Of a DNA stretch of 48,548 nt, positions 25,947 through 34,090 are shown piece by piece. Origin of the DNA: an uncultured Verrucomicrobiota bacterium. GTDB taxonomy: Bacteria > Verrucomicrobiota > Kiritimatiellia > SS1-B-03-39 > UBA6053. Where the stretch lies: contig CAKZLZ010000004.1 in the NCBI GenBank assembly GCA_937127435.1, positions 1 to 48,548 on the forward strand. Reading direction: 5' to 3'. A program made the position numbers and the translations under genes. Under the pieces are notes generated by a model, which worked only from the letters and a program-made list of their open reading frames with translations, was not told the origin of the DNA and ran no database searches. The number at the start of each line of letters is the position of its first letter. The stretch's first letter is position 1.

Positions 25947-26945
25947 CTAAGACTCACTCATCACTTTCGCACGGGTGGAACTCAACGCCGTCATCAGCTC
26001 CTCGCCCCTGTCAAAGCGTTCCAACTCCTCCGCCAGAAACGCCCAACGCTGTTCGAATTCAATAGGGGCGTTTGCCCGGTGGGGAGCAAGTAAACAGCGG
26101 TCGTTGGATCGCAGAGGACTGTCGGCATCCAACGGCTCTTCTTCGAAGACATCTAATGCCAAAAAGATATTCCGTTTCTCCACCACTTCAATCATTTCTG
26201 CTTCATTCACCATTTTGCCCCGGGCAATATTGATAAACAATGCTTCATCCGCCATCGCTTCAAAGTGCTCCCCCCGAATCATATGATGGGTCTCGGGAGT
26301 GTATCCTCCCGCAAGCACAATCACTTCACACTCACTGAACAGGGACTTCAGCGTCGCCGCTTTTTGAAAACCCAACTCGGCAAGCGATTCCTCACGCGCA
26401 TGCGATGAATAAATCTGCACCTGATCCGAAAATTGACCAAACAATTCAGCGATCCCGCGTCCGATCCATCCGAATCCGATCACTCCGATTTTCCGATTAT
26501 GCAAAATCCGGGTGCGGCCAAATTTCATTCGCGGCCACGCCTCCCCGCTTTTCATGTAGTGATGATAATTCGAAATTTGGGTCAAAGAACTTAAGGCCAG
26601 TCCCAAGGTGTATTCCGCCATCGGGCGAATACGCGTCGGCCCGGTGTGAATCACCGACAACCCTTTTTCCAAGGCATACAAATCATCAATATTCTGCCGA
26701 ACCCCTCCGTACGTACTTCCAATCAATTCAAGCTGCGGCAAGGCATCAATCACTGCCGAAGAGATCAAAGCATGTGCGGTGTAGGGAACCACCAGTACCT
26801 GCGCCTCTTTCGCGGCTTCAATAATTTTTTCAGGGCTGTCAGCTTCGGGAACTTCAATCAAGTTCCCCAGTTTTTGAATCCGTGCGCGGGCGGCCGCATC
26901 TTCAATACGGCAGGCAAAAACGATATTTTTTTGTGCACCACTCAT
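25947..26945 (-). CDS. D-isomer-specific 2-hydroxyacid dehydrogenase family protein
   Basis: A 332-residue NAD(P)-dependent oxidoreductase starting at 26945 (MSGAQKNIVFACR). The Rossmann motif IGVIGFGWIGRGIAE lies near residue 161. The catalytic Arg is in INIARGKMVNE, the Glu in DVFEEEPLD and the His in LAPHRAN, all in the usual order. Family members reduce 2-keto acids such as hydroxypyruvate, glyoxylate or phosphonate analogues. Its ATG lies one base after the TAA of kduD, so it is the last gene of the uronate operon. Its substrate is probably a keto acid produced there, but this is inference. Confidence 0.88.
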   Translation of the reverse strand: MSGAQKNIVFACRIEDAAARARIQKLGNLIEVPEADSPEKIIEAAKEAQVLVVPYTAHALISSAVIDALPQLELIGSTYGGVRQNIDDLYALEKGLSVIHTGPTRIRPMAEYTLGLALSSLTQISNYHHYMKSGEAWPRMKFGRTRILHNRKIGVIGFGWIGRGIAELFGQFSDQVQIYSSHAREESLAELGFQKAATLKSLFSECEVIVLAGGYTPETHHMIRGEHFEAMADEALFINIARGKMVNEAEMIEVVEKRNIFLALDVFEEEPLDADSPLRSNDRCLLAPHRANAPIEFEQRWAFLAEELERFDRGEELMTALSSTRAKVMSES

Positions 26946-26946
26946 C

Positions 26947-27717
26947 TTAGCGCCCCATCCAGCCACCGTCGACCAACATCACGTGTCCCTGCATATAAGC
27001 AGAAGCTTCGGAAGCCAGAAAAACGACCGGACCTTTAAAGTCATCCGGATTCCCCCAACGTCCCGAAGGAATACGGGCAAGAATTTGTTCACAGCGCGTC
27101 GGATCATCCTGCAGGGCCTGGGTGTTGTCCGTCGCAATATATCCCGGAGCGATGGCGTTCACATTCACGCCTTTGCCCGCCCATTCGTTGGCCAGCGCTT
27201 TGCATAACTGCCCGACACCGCCTTTGCTGGCCGCATAACCGGGAACCGTAATGCCGCCCTGAAAGGTCAGCAGGCTGGCCGTGAAAATAATTTTTCCCGC
27301 GCCGCGTTCAATCATGTCTTTGCCGAATTCCCGGCTGAGAATAAACTGGGCGTTGATATTGATTTCCATGATGGTGTCCCAAAGATCATCTCCGTGCTCC
27401 GCGGCCGGGGCCCGTAAAATATGCCCGGCGTTGTTCACCAAAATATCCACCTGCAAACCTGAAGCTTTCACTTCCGCAATAAAAGCGTAGAGCGCTTTGC
27501 GGTCTGAAAAATCTGCGGCATAGCCCGTGAAATTTTTCCCCAGTGCTTTGATTTCTTTTTCCACCTCACTGCCGGAGGTTTCCAGGGTCGCGCTCACCCC
27601 GATAATGTCCGCGCCGGCTTCCGCCAACCCGATCGCCATGGCTTTGCCAATTCCCCGTTTGCATCCGGTCACCAATGCGGTCTTTCCACTCAAATCAAAT
27701 AATTTATTCATGCTCAT
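26947..27717 (-). CDS. kduD: 2-dehydro-3-deoxy-D-gluconate 5-dehydrogenase (KduD-type SDR)
   Basis: A 256-residue short-chain dehydrogenase that interconverts 2,5-diketo-3-deoxygluconate and 2-keto-3-deoxygluconate (KDG) with NAD(H) in pectin/uronate catabolism. Close KduD features run along its length: LSGKTALVTGCKRGIGKAMA, DILVNNAGHI, SLLTFQGGITVPGYAASKGG (catalytic Ser, Tyr, Lys), NAIAPGYIATDNTQAL, and the ending FLASEASAYMQGH then VDGGWMGR. The start is the ATG at 27717, with GAGG 9 nt upstream; it overlaps the acetyltransferase gene by 14 bp. A second in-frame ATG lies 6 bp further in. No kduI is present in the window. Confidence 0.92.
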   Translation of the reverse strand: MSMNKLFDLSGKTALVTGCKRGIGKAMAIGLAEAGADIIGVSATLETSGSEVEKEIKALGKNFTGYAADFSDRKALYAFIAEVKASGLQVDILVNNAGHILRAPAAEHGDDLWDTIMEININAQFILSREFGKDMIERGAGKIIFTASLLTFQGGITVPGYAASKGGVGQLCKALANEWAGKGVNVNAIAPGYIATDNTQALQDDPTRCEQILARIPSGRWGNPDDFKGPVVFLASEASAYMQGHVMLVDGGWMGR

Positions 27718-28327
27718 CAGTTCGTTCCTCATCAGGTTTTCTTTTTCGTAAAATTTTTGCCGGCACCCCGCCCACGATGGACCAGGCCGGCACATCTTTG
27801 GTCACTACCGCGCCGGCCGCAATCACCGATCCGGTTCCGATCCGCACACCACAGGTAATGACCACCCGCCCGGCGATCCACACATCATCTTCGATCACAA
27901 TCGGTTTTTGCACCAAGCCCTGCTTGCCGATGGGCAGATCCGTGCGGTCAATCACATGATTGCCACCAATCATTTGTACGTTGGGTGCAATCCGGACATG
28001 GTTGCCAATCTGGATTTTTCCGGCCGGATTTTCCCGGGTGCCGTATCCGATGAGCATGGTGTTCATCTGCACGGAACAGAAATCTCCGATTTCCACATTC
28101 CCCTGAATCACCGCCCCCGGCGCAACCGTGCAGGCCTTGCCCAGTTTGATTTTGCCCACCCGGGGATGAATGCGTGCTTCCGGACTTATTTTCACATCGT
28201 CAGCCAACTCCACATGGGGCCGGTGACGCAAGGCCTGGGATTTCCCTATCCACAAAGAAAATCTCCCACCCAGCGTATTGGCCGCGGGCATACTGTATCC
28301 TTGATTGATCCAATTCCAAAAACTCAT
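27704..28327 (-). CDS. Hexapeptide-repeat O-acetyltransferase family protein
   Basis: A 207-residue left-handed beta-helix protein. Isoleucine/valine hexapeptide turns run from about residue 62 to 190 (for example VEIGDFCSVQMNTMLIG and VWIAGRVVITCGVRIG). It ends with the common DVPAWSIVGGVPAKILRKR motif of the maltose/galactoside/NodL/CatB acetyltransferase group, including the conserved His region GNHVIDRTDLPI. Such enzymes transfer acetyl from acetyl-CoA to a sugar hydroxyl as trimers. It overlaps its neighbours on both sides (4 bp and 14 bp), so it is co-translated with the uronate genes. It may acetylate a sugar intermediate, but its acceptor is unknown. Confidence 0.85.
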   Translation of the reverse strand: MSFWNWINQGYSMPAANTLGGRFSLWIGKSQALRHRPHVELADDVKISPEARIHPRVGKIKLGKACTVAPGAVIQGNVEIGDFCSVQMNTMLIGYGTRENPAGKIQIGNHVRIAPNVQMIGGNHVIDRTDLPIGKQGLVQKPIVIEDDVWIAGRVVITCGVRIGTGSVIAAGAVVTKDVPAWSIVGGVPAKILRKRKPDEERTDEHE

Positions 28328-29508
28328 GTGCCCACCTGAATTTCCACCATGCGCGCAAGACCGTCTGTCGGCAAACTGTTACACAGGATTTTATCTCCGC
28401 GCTGATTAAATACCGGATGATGACATACCCGCAACGGATTTCTTCCCGCCGCCTCCTTTTCGCCTAGGAATTTAGGCAATGCCACCCGGCCAATTTCCAA
28501 ACCCGTCTGCTTGGAAATAAACAACACCGCGCCTGCTTCACCGGTATTTTCATCGGTCACAATCAAATCAGGATCTGTCGGACTCACTGAAGGATGTCCC
28601 CCACTTTTATGATCACTCAACATGCGGTAGCCGGTGCCATCATACCGCACTTCCGCCAAACACATCCGTCCCGGCTCATCGGGATGCGGCCCGTAGCCAA
28701 TCAAATATTCACTGTCCGGCTGCCAGCCCCAGTGCACCCCGCGGCGGTCCAAACTAATATCAATGGCCAAACGAATATCCTTCATTTCACGGTCCGCCGT
28801 AAACACATAGGCCAAACGGGGTTCCTGACGGGATTTGTCCACACAGTGGTTTCCGAAGAAGAACAAAAACCGTTTCCCGTCCGGGGCCCAGCGCACACAA
28901 TACGTCATCAAAGTCAGCCCGTCATGATCGCCATCCAACTTCCGGAGTTTCTCCACATCCGGATGCGCATTTAAAATGGCTTCCGTGCTCAGTCCCACCT
29001 TCGTCGAAGGAGGATCAAACCCGAGCTCCATCAACCCATGTCGATCGCGGGCTTCAAAGGGAACCGGTGAAAGCGAAGGCTGATACCCGCCCCCTCCATA
29101 ACCGGCAGCATACAGCATGCTGTGTCCCCCGGAAAGCCCCGGCTCTCCCAATGGAGAAATCCCTTCCAGGTTTCCCTCCACCCGCGTCTCTTTTCCGCTG
29201 GCCAGATCCCGTTTCACCACCACCGGATTTTGATGGGAACCCGCTTCATAATAAACGGCTTTTGCATCCGGTGACCAACTCTGCCATTTCCCGGTATGCC
29301 AAAAACCCGGCGTCACCGGATCCGCCCCGAACCGGTCCAGAACCTCTCCGTCCGCAGACAGGATAATCACTTCCCCCAGATCAGTTTTAAGATCTGCCCC
29401 CGATATCAGAATGCGCCCCGATCCATCCGGAGCGTACGGGCACAAAGTGTAGTAACTGTGAACACACCAGCGATCTGAAACCGGAAGTTCTTTGACCTTT
29501 AGTTGCAT
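28324..29508 (-). CDS. Beta-propeller protein, oligogalacturonide lyase (PL22)/TolB-like
   Basis: A 394-residue protein without a signal peptide, made of repeated propeller blades with TolB/WD40-like turns (WSPDAKAVYYEA, WAPDGKRFLFFFG, WQPDSEYLIGYG, SPTDPDLIVTDE, FNQRGDKILCNS). The His-containing turns HPSVSP and CHHPVFNQRGDKI, the length and the cluster context recall family PL22 oligogalacturonide lyases, a cytoplasmic single-propeller enzyme that cleaves unsaturated uronic disaccharides. I cannot align the metal ligands with confidence, so a non-enzymatic TolB-like role remains possible. It overlaps the MDR dehydrogenase gene by 10 bp and the acetyltransferase by 4 bp. Confidence 0.6.
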   Translation of the reverse strand: MQLKVKELPVSDRWCVHSYYTLCPYAPDGSGRILISGADLKTDLGEVIILSADGEVLDRFGADPVTPGFWHTGKWQSWSPDAKAVYYEAGSHQNPVVVKRDLASGKETRVEGNLEGISPLGEPGLSGGHSMLYAAGYGGGGYQPSLSPVPFEARDRHGLMELGFDPPSTKVGLSTEAILNAHPDVEKLRKLDGDHDGLTLMTYCVRWAPDGKRFLFFFGNHCVDKSRQEPRLAYVFTADREMKDIRLAIDISLDRRGVHWGWQPDSEYLIGYGPHPDEPGRMCLAEVRYDGTGYRMLSDHKSGGHPSVSPTDPDLIVTDENTGEAGAVLFISKQTGLEIGRVALPKFLGEKEAAGRNPLRVCHHPVFNQRGDKILCNSLPTDGLARMVEIQVGT

Positions 29509-30512
29509 TGGATCAACACCTTGATGGAATCCGGGGCGGCGTCCAATCCTTCAAAGGCGGACTGAATATCCGCAAGCGGGACCGTCCCTGTAATTAATTT
29601 TTCCAAGGGCAAACTTCCTTCCGCAATCAGCGCCAAGGCACGTTCGTAATCTTCGGGTTCATACACCCGGGCCCCCTTCATCTGCAATTCTTTCCAGAAG
29701 AACTGAAAGAGATTGATCTCCACCGGTTGTGGATAAATAGCCACCACCACAATCCGTCCGCGAATTGCCAGCAGATCGGTCATCGAAGCCGCCGCCGCTT
29801 TGGCACCGGAAACTTCAAACACAATATCCGCACCCGATCCGCCACTTTGTTCCTGACAAAGTGCAAGCAAATCCGTTTCCACCGGGTTCACCGCTTCAAA
29901 GCCTAGAGAACGGGCGAAGTCCAAACGTGTGGCATTCAATTCTGCCAGGATTACGTTTGCGCCCGCGGCCCGGGCCACCAAAGCCACCAACAGACCAATA
30001 GGTCCGCCACCCAGGACCACCGCCAATTCCCCTGCTTTCACTTCGCCCAGGCGGACATCGTGGCAGGCCACCGCCAGCGGCTCACACAGTGCGGCCACTT
30101 TCAAATCCACGCCGGCAGGTACTTTGTGCAAAACAAAGGCAGGCACCGTCCATGATTCCTGGAAGCCTCCGGGAGAATCAATGCCGATAAATTTTAATCC
30201 TTTGCAAATGTGACTGTGGCCACGGTCGGCTTCGGTTTCCGCACGGTTATCCAAAGGCCGCACCACCACCGCATCTCCAATTTCAAACCCGCTCACACCC
30301 TCACCAATTTCCGCCACCGTGGCGGAAGCTTCATGGCCAATGGTCTCGGGCATAGCCACCCGCGCATCCATCGCCCCGTGATAAATATGTAAATCCGTAC
30401 CGCAAATTCCGCAGTAGGCCATCTTCAATCGCACTTCCCCGGGACCGGGTTTTTGTTCGTCACGTTCTTCTACAGAGAAAGTTTTGTTACCTTGATAAAA
30501 GGAGGCTTTCAT
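29499..30512 (-). CDS. Zinc-dependent alcohol/polyol dehydrogenase (MDR family)
   Basis: A 337-residue MDR oxidoreductase. The catalytic zinc ligand Cys37 is in CGICGTDLH, His60-Glu61 are in IGHEASATV, and the third ligand region is ALCEPLAVACH near residue 143. The NAD-binding glycine motif VLGGGPIGLLVAL lies near residue 165. The structural-zinc loop is atypical: the usual four cysteines between residues ~85 and 110 are missing, and only Cys103 remains there. Relatives oxidise sugar alcohols or aldonates (sorbitol, idonate, galactonate, threonine). In this operon a uronate-derived hydroxy acid is the best guess. The ATG overlaps the stop of the heparinase gene by 4 bp. Confidence 0.85.
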   Translation of the reverse strand: MKASFYQGNKTFSVEERDEQKPGPGEVRLKMAYCGICGTDLHIYHGAMDARVAMPETIGHEASATVAEIGEGVSGFEIGDAVVVRPLDNRAETEADRGHSHICKGLKFIGIDSPGGFQESWTVPAFVLHKVPAGVDLKVAALCEPLAVACHDVRLGEVKAGELAVVLGGGPIGLLVALVARAAGANVILAELNATRLDFARSLGFEAVNPVETDLLALCQEQSGGSGADIVFEVSGAKAAAASMTDLLAIRGRIVVVAIYPQPVEINLFQFFWKELQMKGARVYEPEDYERALALIAEGSLPLEKLITGTVPLADIQSAFEGLDAAPDSIKVLIQCN

Positions 30513-32536
30513 AATTTTTTTAGTCCATCGGGGGTTGAGGTATATCGCCGTCCACTGACAGCTTCCGTAATTTCAAATTGATCATCCGCTTTAAGCACCA
30601 GCTCCCAGCTTTCCGTGGCACCGGGGCTTTCCAATATTGCGTCCACCCCTTCCTTTTGACGCAAATGCCAACCGGCGGTTTTTCCGTAATCGTCAAAACA
30701 AATTGCGTGAATCATCTCCCGTTCGCAAAGTGCTTCGCATTCGGACCACTGCATTTTCCAAGCTGATCCACTGGCCCCTTCCCCCAACTGGCCGGGAAGC
30801 GGATGGTAGGCATCGTGCATAAAACTATAAACCGGCCCCGAAAACTTTGCGCCGCCTAAATGAAACATCTTGCAGCCCACCCCGTTACGTCGCGCCACCA
30901 AACGGTCCGGCGGAACTGGCTTCATTTCCAAAGCGCCATCGCGGTTGTTAAACAGCCAGTGCCACTGGGTCGTCACCGGTTCATCCGCCACCACCCGGTC
31001 GACCACAAATAAAACATGGGCGCCACATAAAATCCAACTACGCATAAAGGTCCGGATCGGATCTCCGTAAGCTGCGGCCGCATCGGACTGAATCACCCGC
31101 ACATCATCGATCAAGGCTGCCAATTTGCGGGTTGCGCCCCGGGGGACGGCAGCACTGCAGGCATTTGTTTGGGGATCAATTTGCCGTTTTCCAACCGGCT
31201 TGATCTGGTCGCACCATTTTTTTCCGGGCACTTGAAAGGTGCAGGTATTGTGGGTCGCGGCCCGCATTTCAACATCAGTATGCACAAACGAACGGTAACA
31301 GGAATGACCGGGATCCACCAACAGCCGCTCCTGACGGTGCGCCAAAATAAAACTGTTCAAATCCGCATGTTGATGTCCAATACATTCAAAATCATCTCCC
31401 CCCCCGTGAGTCGCCACAATGGTCTCTCCATCCCACGCATCTCTGGCGATGACATCTCCATTTGAAAAGGCTTCCAGTTCATTTAAGCCGGCAGCTTCGG
31501 GAGAAAGGGCGTCGGCGGATTGCGACAACAGGGCCAAGGACAAAAATCCAAAATCATTTACAAAACCAAAGCTCGCCAAATCGTGCGGCCCCACATTGGT
31601 GATCGGCACATAGGTCTCATCAAAAAGCCAACGCGCCAGACCCGCGTCCTGCGGATAGGCGTCTTTCCCTCTCGCGGCCACATGTAACAATACATCGGCC
31701 GAGGGACGGAAAATAGCGGCCGAGTCATTAAAGTTGGCAGCCCGCGCACGGGGTACCTGCCCCCATCCGCTCAACGGTTTGTTGTAAAAATGCGAAGCCG
31801 CTTGCCAACGAGGCTGATGCACCATGGGATCCAATGGAAGGTCTTTTATCCCGGCCCGGGTCAGTGCTTCATAAGAAAGCATTTGAGAAAAGGCTGCATA
31901 GTTTCCATACTGCAAGGACTCTCCATACGTTCCATCCGCCTGAAACATTCCCGCACAGACTCGGTAGTGTTCCGCCCCTTCCGCCATTGCCTCCTCATCC
32001 CCCAACACCGCAGCCGCCACCGACAAGCCGGCCGTTATGACCGCCCGCCAGTTCATGTAGCTCTTCCGCTCCTGTAAATAGCGCCGGCATAATCCCACAC
32101 CTTTCACCCGGAGCGCTTCCCGAATTTCATCCAGCTCGGACTCTGAAAACAGATCCGCAGCCAAATCCAACACCGCCGCGACCCCCCAACTGAGATGAGC
32201 CGTTTCCAAATGTCCCACCGCATCCGGTCCATGCTCCCGGAACCAGGGTCCGACCCAATCCGCAACCGGACGCCGGACAATTTCCAGGGTCGCCGCCCGC
32301 AGCCAGACCTGCAGTTGAGGACTGGATTTAAGCGCATGCGCCATGGCCGCATCACTCAGGTATTCCCCGGCATGATGCCACCAGTCGCTGGTGGTATTCC
32401 GGTCAGACAATCCGGGAGAAGCGGCGCGTTCGGATACCCGGGCATTCAAGCCCCAGAAGAGCCCCTCCGCCACCGGACAGGCGGGACGGAGAGCTTGAAA
32501 TGCAGTACGTTCTGATTCGGTAAGGAAAAGGGACAT
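30509..32536 (-). CDS. Heparinase II/III family polysaccharide or oligosaccharide lyase, apparently cytoplasmic
   Basis: A 675-residue protein. An N-terminal (alpha/alpha) toroid (about residues 50-330) contains SYMNWRAV near residue 160 and DGTYGESLQYGNY near residue 201. A beta-sandwich carries the Hepar_II_III signature GHQHADLNSFILAHRQERL (387-405) and VDPGHSCYR. The Asn, Tyr and His residues in these blocks fit the known catalytic set of the fold. Lyases of this fold break uronic-acid polymers such as alginate, heparin-like glycans or ulvan by beta-elimination. The N-terminus (MSLFLTESERTAF) has no signal peptide, so it should act inside the cell on imported oligosaccharides. The product would suit the GH105-type hydrolase in the same operon. 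Confidence 0.8.
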   Translation of the reverse strand: MSLFLTESERTAFQALRPACPVAEGLFWGLNARVSERAASPGLSDRNTTSDWWHHAGEYLSDAAMAHALKSSPQLQVWLRAATLEIVRRPVADWVGPWFREHGPDAVGHLETAHLSWGVAAVLDLAADLFSESELDEIREALRVKGVGLCRRYLQERKSYMNWRAVITAGLSVAAAVLGDEEAMAEGAEHYRVCAGMFQADGTYGESLQYGNYAAFSQMLSYEALTRAGIKDLPLDPMVHQPRWQAASHFYNKPLSGWGQVPRARAANFNDSAAIFRPSADVLLHVAARGKDAYPQDAGLARWLFDETYVPITNVGPHDLASFGFVNDFGFLSLALLSQSADALSPEAAGLNELEAFSNGDVIARDAWDGETIVATHGGGDDFECIGHQHADLNSFILAHRQERLLVDPGHSCYRSFVHTDVEMRAATHNTCTFQVPGKKWCDQIKPVGKRQIDPQTNACSAAVPRGATRKLAALIDDVRVIQSDAAAAYGDPIRTFMRSWILCGAHVLFVVDRVVADEPVTTQWHWLFNNRDGALEMKPVPPDRLVARRNGVGCKMFHLGGAKFSGPVYSFMHDAYHPLPGQLGEGASGSAWKMQWSECEALCEREMIHAICFDDYGKTAGWHLRQKEGVDAILESPGATESWELVLKADDQFEITEAVSGRRYTSTPDGLKKL

Positions 32537-32552
32537 AATTTTTTTAAGGTGG

Positions 32553-32612
32553 GTAGCTCCGCGGTCCCCGCGGAGAACAGCGCTTGTTTGTTCTTACGGG
32601 GACCGTGAATGA
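32553..32612. repeat. Palindrome pair in the heparinase-SDR gap
   Basis: A perfect hairpin CTCCGCGG-TCC-CCGCGGAG (32557-32575) is followed by the 14-bp word ACGGGGACCGTGAA (32596-32609). The same 14-bp word occurs at 23686-23699. A close relative of the hairpin (GCTCCGTGGTCCCCGTG) occurs at 20999-21015. This looks like a small dispersed intergenic element inside the operon. Confidence 0.7.
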
Positions 32613-32615
32613 AAT

Positions 32616-33317
32616 TTAACGCATCGCGGTCAAATCAATATCTTTAATCAAGACCCCTGCAGGTTGTGACACCACATATACAATGGCGGCGGCAACTTCT
32701 TCCGGTTTTAAAAATTTACTCCGGTCAATATCCCGTCCGTCCCAGTATGCGGTATCCACGGCGGAAGGAGAAACCATAGAAACCCCAATCCCGTCTTTGG
32801 CAACCTGTTGCTGCAAGCCGGAAGAGTAGCCGTTGAGACCATGTTTGCTGGCGCAATACAAAGGTGCACCCGGATTGGCCACTTTGCCCACAATCGATGA
32901 AACATTTACAATATGTCCGGATTTCTGTGCTTTCATTCCCGGCAAAACCGCCCGGCTACACAGAAAAACACCCGTGACATTCGTTTCCATAATTGCGCGG
33001 TAATCTTCAAGTGAGCAACTGGATAAATCCGTGGCAAATCCCACTCCGGCATTGTTCACCAGAATGTCTACCTGCCCCCATTCCGCGAGGATCCCTTCAA
33101 ATGCTTTTCCCACTGCGGCTTCGTCACACACATCCGCCGCCACACACAACACTTCACCTTTTTCACGCAGCGGTGCCGCCACGGCTTCCAACTTTTCCAA
33201 GGTCCGGGAAATCAAAACCACTTTACAACCCAACTCCACAAATTGGGCCGCTGCAGAGGCACCAATGCCACTGGATGCGCCCGTAATTGCCACGACTTTA
33301 CCTTTTAAATCTTTCAT
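32616..33317 (-). CDS. Short-chain dehydrogenase/reductase
   Basis: A 233-residue classical SDR. It has the cofactor motif VVAITGASSGIGASAAAQF near residue 8, the structural motif DILVNNAGVGFA near residue 84, the catalytic Ser in VNVSSIVGKV and Tyr-x3-Lys in LYCASKHG near residue 152. Arg38 in the second strand (LISRTLEKLE) suggests NADP(H). Substrates of this class cannot be read from sequence. Given its position between RraA and the heparinase, a reductase acting on 4-deoxy-5-ketouronate (as in alginate catabolism) is an attractive hypothesis. It lies 46 bp after the RraA stop. Confidence 0.87.
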   Translation of the reverse strand: MKDLKGKVVAITGASSGIGASAAAQFVELGCKVVLISRTLEKLEAVAAPLREKGEVLCVAADVCDEAAVGKAFEGILAEWGQVDILVNNAGVGFATDLSSCSLEDYRAIMETNVTGVFLCSRAVLPGMKAQKSGHIVNVSSIVGKVANPGAPLYCASKHGLNGYSSGLQQQVAKDGIGVSMVSPSAVDTAYWDGRDIDRSKFLKPEEVAAAIVYVVSQPAGVLIKDIDLTAMR

Positions 33318-33363
33318 TATTTTCTCCTGATTATTTGTTACGAAAATTCACCCTTCCGATCCA

Positions 33364-34089
33364 TTAAAAATAGCCGCCTTTGGCAACAATTTCGACGGTC
33401 GACATTCCTGACTCCACCCATTTTTTTAATTCATTTTCACTTTCGGCGATTTCTTCCGCGCGGACCAATACATCGTAAGCCATTTCGCGAGGTACCACAA
33501 TCGCACCGTCAATGTCGGCAAACACGATATCTCCCGGATACATTTCCACATCCCCGATCCGAATCGGGATCTGCCAGTCACTGATACGAAAGCGTCCCAG
33601 CATCCCATTGGAAGAACGGTATTTTACAAACACCGGAAATTCCTGTGGCAAGACCCTGTCTGTATCGCGCACCCCGCCATCGACAATTGCCCCCCGGCAC
33701 CCGCGGCGTTTCGCGGCCATGGTCATCACTTCTCCCCACTGTGCGGATTCATCATCGCCACTGGTGTCCCAAACCACCACCGAGTTTTGCGGAATGGATT
33801 CCAGCATTTCCGCACGCTCTTTCATCTCATCTTTAATCAACAGACTTTTTGCGCCTTTAATGGTGAAGATCGGTCCCGCAACTTTCATTTCATCCTTCAA
33901 GGGCAAAATGTTATTCGGCAAAGTTTGATGGGTAAGGTTTTTTTCGCGCAGCACATCATTCACCGCGGCCGTAAACAAGGCTTCGTAGCGTTCGCAAAGC
34001 TCTTGATCCGGGATTGGCAATTCACACAGTTCCCGCCCTTCCGCCCGGCGGGCTTTCAGTGCATCCAATTCCATTTTGACATCACTCAT
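33364..34089 (-). CDS. RraA-family protein, probable class II pyruvate-type aldolase
   Basis: A 241-residue protein starting at 34089 (MSDVKMELDA), with GGGAG 9 nt upstream and one base after the GH105 stop; the longer ORF upstream lies within that gene. The RraA/HMG-CHA aldolase signature is present: WGEVMTMAAKRRGCRGAIVDGGVRD, with Gly119-Glu120 and Arg141-Asp142 as expected substrate and metal-binding residues. Characterised members either inhibit RNase E or cleave 4-hydroxy-2-keto acids to pyruvate. As second gene of a uronate operon, a retro-aldol role on a 2-keto-3-deoxy acid is more likely than RNase E control. That is inference from context. Confidence 0.85.
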   Translation of the reverse strand: MSDVKMELDALKARRAEGRELCELPIPDQELCERYEALFTAAVNDVLREKNLTHQTLPNNILPLKDEMKVAGPIFTIKGAKSLLIKDEMKERAEMLESIPQNSVVVWDTSGDDESAQWGEVMTMAAKRRGCRGAIVDGGVRDTDRVLPQEFPVFVKYRSSNGMLGRFRISDWQIPIRIGDVEMYPGDIVFADIDGAIVVPREMAYDVLVRAEEIAESENELKKWVESGMSTVEIVAKGGYF

Positions 34090-34090
34090 A

